64,000 bases of DNA from Dehalococcoidia bacterium. Its GTDB lineage: Bacteria; Chloroflexota; Dehalococcoidia; Lucifugimonadales; UBA3495. The notes under the pieces were generated by a model that ran no database searches, was not told the DNA's origin, and worked only from the letters and a program-made list of their open reading frames with translations. Shown one piece after another: positions 8,345 to 17,350 of the stretch (its first letter is position 1; each line of letters opens with the position of its first letter). The stretch is taken from assembly GCA_022827095.1 (NCBI GenBank), contig JAJDTP010000021.1:1-64000 (forward strand). Reading direction: 5' to 3'. The translations under genes and the position numbers were made by a program.

Positions 8345-8533
8345 CTACAGGGTCCGGTTCTCATCGCCGTCGCCCGGCTCCTCGGCAGATTCGATCGCTT
8401 CATGGAGGTCCTGCAAGTCCCGTTGAACCGATTGACGGCGCCACGACATGTACGCAGCGTAGATGAAGAACACCGCCCACACGACGGCGAAAGCGGCGAA
8501 CAGGTACGGGAGGTTGCTGGGTGGGACGGTCAT
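8345..8533 (-). CDS. ccmD: Small CcmD-like membrane protein
   Basis: This 62-residue protein has one helix ('LPYLFAAFAVVWAVFFIYAAYMSW' region) followed by a charged, coiled-coil-like tail. Size, topology and position between ccmC and ccmE match CcmD, which helps release heme-loaded CcmE from the CcmABC complex. Its start overlaps the end of ccmC (last base before 8535), so it is translated as part of the operon. Sequence similarity alone would be weak at this length; position carries the call. Confidence 0.75.
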   Translation of the reverse strand: MTVPPSNLPYLFAAFAVVWAVFFIYAAYMSWRRQSVQRDLQDLHEAIESAEEPGDGDENRTL

Positions 8534-8534
8534 T

Positions 8535-9269
8535 CTAATCGTAGGTTCCTTGACGGCGAATGGCGGAAACGGCGTCCTCGGCTCCCCGCAGGGCCACTCG
8601 TTCCAGCAACAGATACGAGAACAGCGCCAGCGCGGCCACCAGCGAAAAGACGAGAATCCGGGCCATGATGGGCTCCAGGGCGTCGTCGGCCGCCTCGGGC
8701 CCGATCACCTGCACGGGATGTATGGATCGCCACCACTGCACGGAATAGTACACAATCGGCACGTCGACAAACCCGATGATGCCGACGACGGCTGACCAGG
8801 CTCGTCCCTGCTGCGCCGTCGGGGCGTAGTGGCGAATCATCAGGTACGCGACGTAGATCAGCCAAAGGATCAAGGTCGTGGTGAGCCGGGGCTCCCAAGT
8901 CCACCATACGCCCCAAACCGGGCGCGCCCAGATAACTCCGGTGACCAGGGCCAGGGTGACGAACACCACGCCGACTTCTGCGGCCGCATGAGCCACGCGG
9001 TCCCACACCTCGCCTCGTCGGATGAGGTAGCCGATGCCGGCTACGGCGCACACCAGGAACCCCAGGAACGAAAGGATGGAGATGGGGACGTGGATATAGA
9101 AAATTCGCTGTATATGTCCCAACACCTGGTCGGTGGGCGCCACCACGAAAATGAGATACCCGTCGATGATGGTCAGGGCAGCCGTAGCTACCAGCAGCCA
9201 GAAACGGGGATCGCGTAGAGAGGATCGAATCGGGCTGTCGGTGGGGCCACGGCCCGCTATCGCCGCCAA
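8535..9269 (-). CDS. ccmC: Heme handling protein CcmC (CcsA/CcmC family)
   Basis: This 244-residue protein has six predicted helices and the WWD-type signature 'WGVWWTWEPRLT', here with Glu where Asp is more usual. Candidate heme-ligand His residues lie in 'IFYIHVPIS' and 'RSIHPVQ'. CcmC presents heme for attachment to CcmE. The start appears to be TTG at 9269 with GAGGG about ten bases upstream, six bases after the ccmB stop. It is part of the minus-strand ccmABCDE run. Confidence 0.9.
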   Translation of the reverse strand: MAAIAGRGPTDSPIRSSLRDPRFWLLVATAALTIIDGYLIFVVAPTDQVLGHIQRIFYIHVPISILSFLGFLVCAVAGIGYLIRRGEVWDRVAHAAAEVGVVFVTLALVTGVIWARPVWGVWWTWEPRLTTTLILWLIYVAYLMIRHYAPTAQQGRAWSAVVGIIGFVDVPIVYYSVQWWRSIHPVQVIGPEAADDALEPIMARILVFSLVAALALFSYLLLERVALRGAEDAVSAIRRQGTYD

Positions 9270-9275
9270 GTTATG

Positions 9276-9950
9276 CTATCCCTCGAACACATACCCGAAT
9301 ATCCATGGACATATTACCAAAAAGAGCGCGTCGAAGACCACCAGCAGCGGGAGCCACCGGGTCCAGACTGCCTGCATCGGACCGCCTTGCAGAACCAGGG
9401 CGGTGGCTTCCACAGCGGCGATGATCACCGGAACAATCACCGGGAAAAAGAGCACGGGCAACAGGATTTCTCGAGACCGGGTTTGAGCCGCGATGGCCGC
9501 GAAAAATGTCCCTACCGTGGCAAACCCAATCGTGGCCAGCAGGATGATCAGCCCCAAAGTCGGGGACAGTGCCGGCAGGTCCAGCATGACGGCAAATACC
9601 GGCAGCAACACGCCCTCGATGACCAGCATGAACGCCAGCGTGCCCAGCATCTTTCCCAGGAACACGGCGTCGCGGCTGACCGGGGCGGCAAGCAGGCCAT
9701 CCAGCGCACCTTGCTCCTGTTCCCGCGCGAACGCCCGGTTCATCGCCAGCACTCCGACGAAACCATAAGCCACCCAGAGGAGTCCCGGCGCCGCCGGCGC
9801 CAGGCTGCCGGGCGTCCGGTTCAGTCCGAAATTGAACACGACAACGACGATGAGCCCGAAAATCAGGGCGGAAACGACGGTGTCGCGGGAACGAATCTCG
9901 AGCCGAACGTCTTTCCACGCTATGGCCAGGGTCGCGCTGAGCAGCCGCAT
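9276..9950 (-). CDS. ccmB: Heme exporter membrane protein CcmB
   Basis: This 224-residue protein has six hydrophobic segments and the family-typical opening 'AIAWKDVRLEIRSRDTVVSALIF', followed by 'FGLNRTPGSLAPAAPGLLWVAYGF' and 'REQEQGALDGLLAAPVSR'. It is the permease partner of CcmA in the complex that releases holo-CcmE. It starts with ATG at 9950, 24 bases after the ccmA stop, and overlaps nothing. Length and topology are normal. Confidence 0.93.
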   Translation of the reverse strand: MRLLSATLAIAWKDVRLEIRSRDTVVSALIFGLIVVVVFNFGLNRTPGSLAPAAPGLLWVAYGFVGVLAMNRAFAREQEQGALDGLLAAPVSRDAVFLGKMLGTLAFMLVIEGVLLPVFAVMLDLPALSPTLGLIILLATIGFATVGTFFAAIAAQTRSREILLPVLFFPVIVPVIIAAVEATALVLQGGPMQAVWTRWLPLLVVFDALFLVICPWIFGYVFEG

Positions 9951-9974
9951 GGGCGACGATCCAATTGGGGCGTT

Positions 9975-10700
9975 TCAGCCGTGAGCGGCGCCGGGTCTTG
10001 ATGCCGATTGCGTGGGCAATGCGTTGCCATGTACAGGTGACTCTCCCGCCAATCTTCCCCGCTCCAGAATGAAAACGCGATCAGCCCAGGCCTGTCCGAT
10101 TTCGGAGCTGTGCGTGGTCAACAGAGCACTCTTACCCGACGTTGACCAATCTTTCAGGAGGTGGCCCAGGGACGCGACGGAATCGGCGTCGAGGCCCGAT
10201 TCCGGTTCGTCCAGCAGCAGGACCGCCGGCTCGTGCAGGATGGCGCGGGCTAGGGACAGGCGCTTTTGCATCCCATGAGACAAGGTGCGCACCCGGCGGT
10301 CCGCCCGGTCTGCGAGGTTCAATCGCTCGAGCACGCGGCCGATGCGGTGCGCGCTATCCTCGACGCCATAGAGTTTCGCGTAGAAAACCAGGTTTTCGCG
10401 GCAGGTCAGATCGCTGTAGAGCAGGGTCTGGTGACCGACGAACCCAACCAGGGTACGTGCCCGCCCGCCGGAACGACGCATCTGAAAGCCTGCGATGTGC
10501 GTGTCGCCGGCATCGGGGCGCGAAAGGCCGGCCAGGATACGCAACAGCGTGGTCTTTCCTGCCCCGTTTGGTCCGAAAAGCACCGCGGTCTGCCCCCAGG
10601 GCACCGAGATGTCGACCCCGCGCAGTACGCTCCGGTCGCCGTAATCCTTGCGCAGACCCGCGGCCGAGATAGCCGGCGAACCGCTCGATCCATGGCTCAT
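9975..10700 (-). CDS. ccmA: Heme exporter ATP-binding protein CcmA
   Basis: This 241-residue ABC ATPase has Walker A 'FGPNGAGKTTLLRIL', signature 'LSHGMQKRLSLARAIL', Walker B 'AVLLLDEPESGLD' and H-loop 'LLTTHSS'. The signature has H in place of the usual second G, which is common in CcmA. It energises the CcmABCD complex. Its ATG lies nine bases after the stop of the acyl-CoA ligase, so transcription may continue from the ligase/SDR genes into the ccm cluster. Confidence 0.92.
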   Translation of the reverse strand: MSHGSSGSPAISAAGLRKDYGDRSVLRGVDISVPWGQTAVLFGPNGAGKTTLLRILAGLSRPDAGDTHIAGFQMRRSGGRARTLVGFVGHQTLLYSDLTCRENLVFYAKLYGVEDSAHRIGRVLERLNLADRADRRVRTLSHGMQKRLSLARAILHEPAVLLLDEPESGLDADSVASLGHLLKDWSTSGKSALLTTHSSEIGQAWADRVFILERGRLAGESPVHGNALPTQSASRPGAAHG

Positions 10701-10709
10701 CCGATCGGT

Positions 10710-12323
10710 TCAGCGGTGATCCTCAAATCGTGCCCGGAGGACCTTTTTGTCGAACTTGCCCACACTGGTCTTGGGTATTTCGTCGATGAACACCACGTCA
10801 TCGGGCAGCCACCACCGGGCGAAGTCCGGCCGGATGAAGTCCAGGATGGTGTCCCTGGTCAACGGCCCCGACGCCTCGGACCTCGCAACCACGCACGCCA
10901 GCGGCCGCTCCTGCCACTGGGCATCTGGGATCGCGATGACGGCTGCTTCCAATACGTCGGGGTGGGCCATGATTGCGGATTCGAGATCCACGGAGGATAT
11001 CCACTCGCCGCCACTCTTGACCATGTCCTTGACTCGGTCGACGATCTGGATATAACCGTTGGCGTCGATGGTGGCGATGTCTCCGCTGTGATACCACCCG
11101 TCGATGAAGGTCTCCGCGCTGCGCTCGTCGTCGACGTATTCGTCGGCCACCCACGGGCCACGGAACCAAAGCTCCCCACGCTGTTCGCCGTCCCAGGCCA
11201 GGTCCTCGCCGTTCTCGTCGGCCAGCTTCATATCGATGCCCGGGGCAACGACGCCCTGGCTGGCGTTCAACTCCAGCCGCTGCTCGTCGGGAAGGTCGTC
11301 GAGCCAACTGCGCCGTCGGTTCACCGAGATCAGCGGGGCGGCCTCGGTCATACCGTAGGCGTGGACAATTTCGACACCCAATTGGTCGCGGTACGCCTGC
11401 AAGACGGCGAGAGGAACCGCCGAGCCTCCGCTGACCACCTGCCGCAACGAGGACAGGTCGTATTCGGCGCCGGAACGCTGGAGGTAGTCGAGAACGCCGA
11501 TCCAGATGGTCGGGACGCCGGCGCTGATGGTCACCCGCTCACGCTCGATCATCTCGCAAATCACGCGTGGGTCCGGCCGCACTCCCGGGAAAATCTGCGA
11601 CGCGCCGACCATGGTGGCCGCGTAGGGGAAGCCCCAGCAATTGGCGTGGAACATGGGCACGATGGCCATGATGCGGTCACGTTCCGAAACGGCCAGCATG
11701 TCGGCGGTAGCTGCGGTCATTGAGTGGAGGTACACGGCCCGGTGGGAGTAGGCTACGCCCTTGGGCAGGCCGGTGGTGGCCGAGGTGTAGCAGAGGCCCA
11801 TGGTGGAGTATTCGTCCACATCAGCCGGCCGATACTCGGGTGATGCCGCGGCCAGCAGGGTTTCATAACACAGTGCGCCAGACAGCGACGTTGCCATCTC
11901 ACTGGAATCACCGAGGATGACGAAATGTTGCACCGAGGTCAGACGGTCGGCTATGGCCTCAATCAAAGGAGCCAGGTCCGGATCAATCAGCAGTACCTTG
12001 TCGCCCGCGTGGTTGATGATGTACGCCATGTCGTCCGGCGCCAACCGAATGTTGATGGTGTGCGTAACCGCGCCGATGGTGGCCGGAGCGAAATACGCCT
12101 CCAGGTGGCGGTAGGTATTCCAGGCGAACGTGCCGACCCGATCCCCGGGGCCGACTCCCAATTCCCGCAGGGCATTGCCCAGGCGCGAGGTACGCTCGAA
12201 CATTTCAGCGTATGTATATCGGTGGGTGCACTCACCGACCCGCGTGGCGATTTCCTTGTTGGGGAAGTGGATCGCCGCGCGCTCCAAAATGCGGTTGGCC
12301 AGCAATTCATAATGCATCGTCAT
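10710..12323 (-). CDS. Medium/long-chain fatty acid-CoA ligase (AMP-forming)
   Basis: This 537-residue protein is an ANL-superfamily adenylating enzyme. The P-loop reads 'TSATTGLPKGVAYSH' (Ala instead of the first Gly), followed by 'YGMTEAAP', the hinge region 'HSGDIATIDANGYIQIVDR' and the C-terminal catalytic Lys in 'IPKTSVGKFDKK'. The final segment 'FARWWLPDDVVFIDEIPKT' resembles AlkK-type medium-chain ligases. It activates a carboxylic acid to its CoA thioester for beta-oxidation or a related pathway. I start at ATG 12323 (AGGAG about seven bases upstream), 43 codons inside the track ORF. An SDR gene lies 125 bases upstream on the same strand. Confidence 0.9.
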   Translation of the reverse strand: MTMHYELLANRILERAAIHFPNKEIATRVGECTHRYTYAEMFERTSRLGNALRELGVGPGDRVGTFAWNTYRHLEAYFAPATIGAVTHTINIRLAPDDMAYIINHAGDKVLLIDPDLAPLIEAIADRLTSVQHFVILGDSSEMATSLSGALCYETLLAAASPEYRPADVDEYSTMGLCYTSATTGLPKGVAYSHRAVYLHSMTAATADMLAVSERDRIMAIVPMFHANCWGFPYAATMVGASQIFPGVRPDPRVICEMIERERVTISAGVPTIWIGVLDYLQRSGAEYDLSSLRQVVSGGSAVPLAVLQAYRDQLGVEIVHAYGMTEAAPLISVNRRRSWLDDLPDEQRLELNASQGVVAPGIDMKLADENGEDLAWDGEQRGELWFRGPWVADEYVDDERSAETFIDGWYHSGDIATIDANGYIQIVDRVKDMVKSGGEWISSVDLESAIMAHPDVLEAAVIAIPDAQWQERPLACVVARSEASGPLTRDTILDFIRPDFARWWLPDDVVFIDEIPKTSVGKFDKKVLRARFEDHR

Positions 12324-12448
12324 AGCGAATCTCCTGTCATGGGTCTCGCTGGGTGCATGATGTCGGGTCCGGTAGTCTTGGTATCGAGTGGATAAGGGAG
12401 ACGGTTCGAGCCCTCGGAATCTAGATGGTTCCCAGGACAACGGGCCGC

Positions 12449-13243
12449 TCACGGATGCTTGATGCTGACGCCGCCGTCGATGGCCCAGGTCTGGCCGGTA
12501 ACGTAGGAGGCGGCCGGCGACGCGAGATATACGGCCAGGTATCCAACCTCGATGAGACGGCCCACCCGGGCGATTGGGATAGTCTCGCCGGCAGACGCGT
12601 CACGGGCGGCAAATGCCTCTTCGGACATCTGCTCCGGGTCAGGAAAGGTTCCCGGGGCAATGGCGTTACAGCGGATGCCGAAAGGCGCCCACTCTTGCGC
12701 CACGCACTCGGTGAACCGCATGAGGCCGGCCTTGGCGGCGTCGTAGGCAGCCGACATCGGGCGCCCGCGAAACGAGGCCCACCCACTGATGTTGATGACG
12801 TTGCCCTGCCCTCGCTCCAGCAGGTGCGGACCCACGGCCCGGCAACCCTGGAAAGCCTCGGTCAGATTGATATCGACGATGCTGTGCCACTCCGCCTCGG
12901 TCATGCCGGGGATATCGCTTCCGGGGAGTTGCGCCACCGGTTTGCGAATGGCATCACCCACGCAATTAATGAGAGTGTCGATATGGCCGAACTCGGCGAT
13001 GGTACGTTCCACAATGGCGTCGGTGTCGTCAGCGGTGGTGGCGTCCCCGGTGAGCGGCAGGCAAGTCCTGCCCATAGCCCTGATCTCCTCGGCAACGCGA
13101 TTCACGCCGGTGGGGGTCAAGCCGGTCACGGCTACATCTGCGCCGGCTTGCGCGAACGCCAGCGCGATACCTTTGCCAATGCCACGACCCGCGCCAACCA
13201 GCAGCACCTTCTGGCCGCTGACGTCGAATATTTCCAAGCTCAT
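12449..13243 (-). CDS. Short-chain dehydrogenase/reductase (SDR)
   Basis: This 264-residue classical SDR carries the Rossmann motif 'VGAGRGIGKGIALAFAQAG', the 'NCVG' strand, and the catalytic set Ser-Tyr-Lys in 'NISGWASFRGRPMSAAYDAAKAG'. The C-terminus 'YVTGQTWAIDGG' is typical of FabG-like members. It should oxidise or reduce a hydroxy/oxo group using NAD(P). Its place directly ahead of an acyl-CoA ligase suggests a role in acyl-chain metabolism, but the substrate is unknown. Confidence 0.9.
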   Translation of the reverse strand: MSLEIFDVSGQKVLLVGAGRGIGKGIALAFAQAGADVAVTGLTPTGVNRVAEEIRAMGRTCLPLTGDATTADDTDAIVERTIAEFGHIDTLINCVGDAIRKPVAQLPGSDIPGMTEAEWHSIVDINLTEAFQGCRAVGPHLLERGQGNVINISGWASFRGRPMSAAYDAAKAGLMRFTECVAQEWAPFGIRCNAIAPGTFPDPEQMSEEAFAARDASAGETIPIARVGRLIEVGYLAVYLASPAASYVTGQTWAIDGGVSIKHP

Positions 13244-13320
13244 TTACCCACTCCTCCCGTGTCCAACGCACCGTAGTGATAGGGAACATCATGGTGCCAC
13301 ACTGATGGATACACAGCAAC

Positions 13321-13338
13321 CGTGACCCTGCGGTCACG
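13321..13338. repeat. Small inverted repeat upstream of the SDR gene
   Basis: CGTGACC and GGTCACG form a perfect 7-bp stem around CTGC, about 80 bases upstream of the SDR start and with no T-tract. It could be an operator. The rest of the 295-base gap between the SDR gene and 13539 shows only a -10-like TAAAAT at 13493-13498. Confidence 0.35.
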
Positions 13339-13538
13339 TGCGCCGTGATCGGTTTTGCCAATCCGCGAGCGATCAGGTGATGCCCACCTTGAACAACTGA
13401 GCGGAGGCGCGCCGCGCGGTAGCCAAGTTGGCAAGAGGTTTGCCCCGTGTGCGCTATAGCGTCCGGCGTGGCGGATGACGACGGGGATGGGGTAAAATCG
13501 TGCAACGCGTTTCCTACCTGGTTTGCGAGGTGCCAGAC

Positions 13539-13925
13539 ATGCCCAGGGACAGTAACCGGGTCGTGCACCCGCCGGAAGGATGGACGAATTCGCTGACCGC
13601 GGAATACGTGGGTGCGGACCAATTTGGCAACGGCGAGGTTTACGACGCTGACATCGACGGAGTTCCGCTGATCCGCCTGATTTACGATGAACGCGACGAG
13701 GAAATCACGGTCAGGTGCCTGCGCTGCGAGCCACGATCTCAGGCTGCTGGGCGTTACACCGCATACCCCATGATCGGTATCGTAAGCATCAACGCGACGG
13801 CTTTGCTGGTTCCCATGAACACCCCGCGCATCATGCGGCACCTGGCGGACAGGCACGAGGAAACGCTCGACGACATGAACGATGTCGATTTCTTCAATAG
13901 TCTGCTGGACATTTGCGGACTGTGA
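13539..13925 (+). CDS. Conserved-looking protein of unknown function
   Basis: This 128-residue soluble, acidic protein is not one I recognise. The track begins at GTG 13500, but that codon lies two bases after a TAAAAT -10 box and so would be upstream of the transcript start. ATG 13539 has GAGGTG six bases before it and is preferred. The sequence has alternating beta-type hydrophobic stretches ('VPLIRLIYDERDEEITVRCLRC', 'YTAYPMIGIVSINATALLV') and two CxxC-spaced Cys (CLRC). There is no signal or membrane segment. It precedes the GMC gene by 45 bases and may be cotranscribed. Confidence 0.6.
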   Translation: MPRDSNRVVHPPEGWTNSLTAEYVGADQFGNGEVYDADIDGVPLIRLIYDERDEEITVRCLRCEPRSQAAGRYTAYPMIGIVSINATALLVPMNTPRIMRHLADRHEETLDDMNDVDFFNSLLDICGL

Positions 13926-13970
13926 CGCGAGTCTCGACAACTGGAGATTGGACCGTCGGGAGGTAACCCC

Positions 13971-15521
13971 TTGCAGTATGACTACATAATCGTCGGCGGA
14001 GGCTCAGCCGGGTGTGCGCTGGCGTCCCGACTGACCGAGGACCCCAACGTGTCGGTCCTGCTCCTCGAAGCCGGCCCGGACTACCCCGATTTTGAGCACC
14101 TGCCCATCGATCTGAAGAACGGCAATAACATGTGGCGGTCCGCGTACGGCCCGCACAGTTGGGGATACCTGGCCAAGGGGACGCCCCAGCAGGAAGAGCC
14201 CATCATCATCCCGCGCGGCAAGGCAATGGGCGGTTCTTCCAGCATCAACGGCCAGGTGTTCTTTCGAGGGGTGCCCGAGGACTACGACAACTGGGCCATC
14301 TGGGGGAACGACGAATGGTCGTTCACCAAGGTCCTGCCCTATTTCCGCCACCTGGAAAACGACCTGGACTTCGGCGGCGACGACTTCCACGGCAACTCGG
14401 GCCCCATACCCGTGCGTCGCTACAAGCGCCACGAATGGCTGCCCGTTGCCGAGGCGTTCTACGACACCTGCCGGGACCTGGGGTTCCCTGAAGACCCCGA
14501 TCAGAACCATCCCGACTCGGTCGGCGTCGCGGCGCGTCCCTTGAACAACATCGACGGGGTCCGGATGAGCACCTCGTTGACCTATCTTTCCCTGGCCCGC
14601 CATCGCATGAACCTCACGGTGCGGGGCAACGTAGTGACCCGGCGGGTGCTCTTTGAAAACAAGACCGCCGTGGGCGTTGAGGCAGAGAGCGGCGGCGACA
14701 TTTTTGAGGTGTACGGCGACCAGATCATCCTGAGCGCCGGGGCCATCGGGTCTCCCCAGATACTGTTGCTGTCAGGCGTCGGCCCGGCCGACCATCTCCA
14801 CGAAATGGGAATACCCCTGGTGCACGAGCTCACCGGCGTTGGCGAGAACCTGCGGGACCACCCGGCGGTGTTCAGCCTGTTTCGCGGGGTGGGCGACCCA
14901 CCGGACCTGGACGCTCCCAGCATCCAGGTAGCGCTGCGGTACAGCCCGGAGGGCACCGGCACGCGCGGCGACATCCAACTCTCGCCGCTCCTGATGACCA
15001 GCGAACATCGCCCGGCCAGCGTGAATATCGAAACGGACGACTTCCACTTCGGCTTCAGCGCGGCCCTCCAGAACGCTGCCACCGCTGGGCGCCTGCGCCT
15101 GGCATCTACCGACCCTCACGTCCAACCGGACCTGTTCTACGACTACCTGTCCGACCCGGTCGACCGCCAGCGTTTGCGCGCGGCGGTGCGGTTGGGTCTG
15201 CAAATCGCAGAGCAGCCCACGTTCCGGGAGTTCGTCGCCGAGCGGCTGTCGCCCACTGACGAGGACCTGGCATCCAACGCCGCGTTGGACCAGTGGATGT
15301 TGCGGAATGCCTACACCCAGCACCACTCGTCGGGAACGTGCAAGATGGGCCCCGGCTCGGACCTGGACGCTGTGGTCGACCAGTATTGCCGGGTCTACGG
15401 TATGGAGAACATCCGCGTGGTCGACGCCTCGGTGATGCCCGACGTGATCCGCGCCAACACCAACGCTACGACGATCATGATAGCCGAGCGCGTGGCGGAC
15501 TTCATCAAAGACGGCAAGTGA
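13971..15521 (+). CDS. GMC family FAD-dependent oxidoreductase (choline dehydrogenase-like), copy 1
   Basis: This 516-residue flavoprotein begins 'YDYIIVGGGSAGCALASRL' (FAD Rossmann motif). It has GMC signature 1 in 'PRGKAMGGSSSINGQVFFRG', signature 2 around 'GAIGSPQILLLSGVGP', and the C-terminal 'HHSSGTCKMG' with the catalytic His and 'RANTNATTIMIAER' with Asn. It oxidises an alcohol to an aldehyde or acid; the substrate is unknown. The start is TTG with GGAGG eight bases upstream. A close paralogue lies at 40108-41646, sharing long identical blocks such as 'LLLEAGPDYPDF'. It is followed by fumC. Confidence 0.92.
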   Translation: MQYDYIIVGGGSAGCALASRLTEDPNVSVLLLEAGPDYPDFEHLPIDLKNGNNMWRSAYGPHSWGYLAKGTPQQEEPIIIPRGKAMGGSSSINGQVFFRGVPEDYDNWAIWGNDEWSFTKVLPYFRHLENDLDFGGDDFHGNSGPIPVRRYKRHEWLPVAEAFYDTCRDLGFPEDPDQNHPDSVGVAARPLNNIDGVRMSTSLTYLSLARHRMNLTVRGNVVTRRVLFENKTAVGVEAESGGDIFEVYGDQIILSAGAIGSPQILLLSGVGPADHLHEMGIPLVHELTGVGENLRDHPAVFSLFRGVGDPPDLDAPSIQVALRYSPEGTGTRGDIQLSPLLMTSEHRPASVNIETDDFHFGFSAALQNAATAGRLRLASTDPHVQPDLFYDYLSDPVDRQRLRAAVRLGLQIAEQPTFREFVAERLSPTDEDLASNAALDQWMLRNAYTQHHSSGTCKMGPGSDLDAVVDQYCRVYGMENIRVVDASVMPDVIRANTNATTIMIAERVADFIKDGK

Positions 15522-15572
15522 CTCCAGCCTTTCGGATGTCCGACGCGCGCGCCATTATTCACAACACCACAA

Positions 15573-15648
15573 CCAAAGCAACAGAGGACGGCACCAAGCG
15601 ATGACTACTTCCAAAGCAACAGAGGACGGCACCAAGCGATGACTACTT
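15573..15648 (+). repeat. Perfect 38-bp tandem duplication spanning the fumC start
   Basis: The 38-base unit beginning CCAAAGCAACAGAGGACGGC and ending ATGACTACTT occurs twice head to tail with no mismatch (15573-15610 and 15611-15648). Each copy carries the putative ribosome binding region and an ATG. The perfect identity indicates a recent duplication. Confidence 0.95.
15601..15642 (+). CDS. 13-codon leader ORF created by the duplication
   Basis: The ATG in the first repeat copy opens a frame encoding MTTSKATEDGTKR and stops at TGA 15640-15642. The stop overlaps the fumC ATG (15639) as ATGA. If translated it would couple initiation at fumC to termination of the leader. No peptide function is implied; it may be only a by-product of the duplication. 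Confidence 0.4.
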   Translation: MTTSKATEDGTKR

Positions 15649-17054
15649 CGGCAACTCGCATCGAACGCGATTCCATGGGTGAGATGGAAGTCCCCGCCGA
15701 CGCTCTTTACGGCGCGTCGACCATGCGGGCGGTTTTGAACTTCCCCATCAGCGACCTGCGCTTCCCCCGGCAGTTCATACGGGCCCTGGGGCTGATCAAG
15801 CTGGCCGCCGCCCAGACCAACATGGCGTTGGGCGTCCTGGATCCAACGGTTGGCAACGCCATTGTCCAGGCAGCCCAGGAGGTGGCGGACGGCAAGCACG
15901 ACGACCATTTCGTGTTGGACATCTTCCAGACCGGGTCGGGCACGTCGACCAACACCAACGCGAACGAGGTGATCGCCAACCGGGCCTCGCAAATCTTGGG
16001 CGGCGACCTGGGTTCGCGGCTGGTGCATCCCAACGACAACGTCAACCTGGGCCAATCTTCCAACGACGTAATCCCGACGGCAATTCACCTGGCGGCCCTC
16101 CTGGGCTTGAAAGAAGACCTGGCGCCGGCGCTGGAAACGCTGCAATCGGCATTGCAGGCGAAAGCCGACGAGTTCTGGCCGATCATCAAGACGGGCAGGA
16201 CCCACCTGCAGGACGCGACTCCGGTGCGCCTGGGCCAGGAATTCAGTGGTTACGCCGGTCAGGCGCAGTACAGCGTCACGCGGGTGCGCCGGGCCCAGGA
16301 AGCCCTGTCGGAGGTGGCTCTGGGTGGCACCGCAGTCGGCACGGGCGTCAACACCCACCCGGAATTCTCGCAACGAACCTGCGCGAAGTTGTCAGAGATT
16401 GCCGGTGTTTCCATTCGCGAGACGAGCAACCACTTCCAGGCGCAATCCGCTCTGGACGGCATCGTCGAGGCCAGCGGCCAGTTGAAGACCGTCGCCATCA
16501 GCCTGCACAAGATCGCCAATGACATCCGGTTCCTCGGGTGCGGGCCACGCGCCGGCTTAGGTGAAATCAACGTCCCGGAGGTGCAGCCAGGCAGCAGCAT
16601 CATGCCGGGCAAGGTCAACCCGGTAATTTCGGAGTCGGTGATCCAAGTCGCGGCGCACGTTGTGGGCAACGACGCGGCGGTCGCCCTGGCCGGCGCTGGC
16701 GGATATTTCGAGCTGAACACGATGATGCCGCTGGCGGCGTACAACCTCCTGCAGTCGGTTTCGCTGCTTGCCACCTCGGCGGCCAATTTCGCCGACCAGT
16801 GCGTGGTCGGAATCACGGCGACGGATACCGGACCGGCGATGGTGGAGAAAGGTCTGATGCTGGGAACTGCATTGGCCCCGTCCATCGGCTACGACGCGGC
16901 TGCGGGTATCGCCAAGAAAGCCGCCGAAACAGGCGGCACGATTCGGGAGATCGCGCGCAGCGACACCTCCCTCAGCGAGGCCGAACTCGACGCTCTGCTC
17001 AATCCGGAAGACATGACCAAGCCCAGTCTCGAAGTCAGGGGCGGCGGCGGTTAG
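15639..17054 (+). CDS. fumC: Fumarate hydratase class II
   Basis: This 471-residue member of the fumarase/aspartase superfamily interconverts fumarate and malate in the TCA cycle. It has 'GSGTSTNTNANEVIANRA', 'QSSNDVIPTAIH', 'KTGRTHLQDATPVRLGQEFSGY' and the superfamily signature 'GSSIMPGKVNP'. Length matches homotetrameric FumC. The second-copy ATG is used as start because it lies in the correct frame; the weak GAGGA lies about 13 bases upstream. It follows the GMC gene by 117 bases, and two GC-rich hairpins follow the stop. Confidence 0.95.
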   Translation: MTTSATRIERDSMGEMEVPADALYGASTMRAVLNFPISDLRFPRQFIRALGLIKLAAAQTNMALGVLDPTVGNAIVQAAQEVADGKHDDHFVLDIFQTGSGTSTNTNANEVIANRASQILGGDLGSRLVHPNDNVNLGQSSNDVIPTAIHLAALLGLKEDLAPALETLQSALQAKADEFWPIIKTGRTHLQDATPVRLGQEFSGYAGQAQYSVTRVRRAQEALSEVALGGTAVGTGVNTHPEFSQRTCAKLSEIAGVSIRETSNHFQAQSALDGIVEASGQLKTVAISLHKIANDIRFLGCGPRAGLGEINVPEVQPGSSIMPGKVNPVISESVIQVAAHVVGNDAAVALAGAGGYFELNTMMPLAAYNLLQSVSLLATSAANFADQCVVGITATDTGPAMVEKGLMLGTALAPSIGYDAAAGIAKKAAETGGTIREIARSDTSLSEAELDALLNPEDMTKPSLEVRGGGG

Positions 17055-17116
17055 AAATGAACGTGGGTTACCGATAACGCTTGGGATTGCCCCCGGCGGG
17101 AACCGTTCCGGACGGG

Positions 17117-17153
17117 GGTGATTCCGTGGGAAGCCGCTTCCCACGGAATCACC
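17117..17153. terminator. Perfect 17-bp stem hairpin after fumC
   Basis: GGTGATTCCGTGGGAAG and its exact complement are separated by only three bases (CCG). A second, weaker GC hairpin (CCCCCG...CGGGGG, about 17090-17118) directly precedes it. There is no U-tract afterwards, so the element may be a repeat that stops or pauses polymerase rather than a classical terminator. Confidence 0.55.
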
Positions 17154-17263
17154 AATTGTGTATCCCGCGCACAATTCGCTACGGTGAAGTCTGACGACAC
17201 CAGCCCGGGATGGCTATGGGTCCTAATAAACCCGATTTAGCGCGAACTAATGAAGGTTTCGCA

Positions 17264-17293
17264 TTGACAAATGCGGTCAAAATCAGGTAGTAT
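17264..17293 (+). promoter_or_regulatory. Sigma70-type promoter of rpoBC
   Basis: TTGACA and TAGTAT are separated by 18 bases. Transcription would begin near 17300, leaving a leader of about 190 bases before the rpoB ATG. Confidence 0.7.
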
Positions 17294-17350
17294 CGTAGGA
17301 CGTTTCATATATGCGAAGAATGCTAATCGCCTTGATTTTTTGAAGTTCCG

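Noticed and set aside
10266-11723. 485-codon plus-strand ORF over ccmA and the acyl-CoA ligase
   Set aside because: Spans two clear minus-strand genes and their boundary; no family recognised.
13500-13538. GTG start at 13500 for the unknown protein
   Set aside because: Lies two bases after a -10 box; ATG 13539 has a ribosome binding site.
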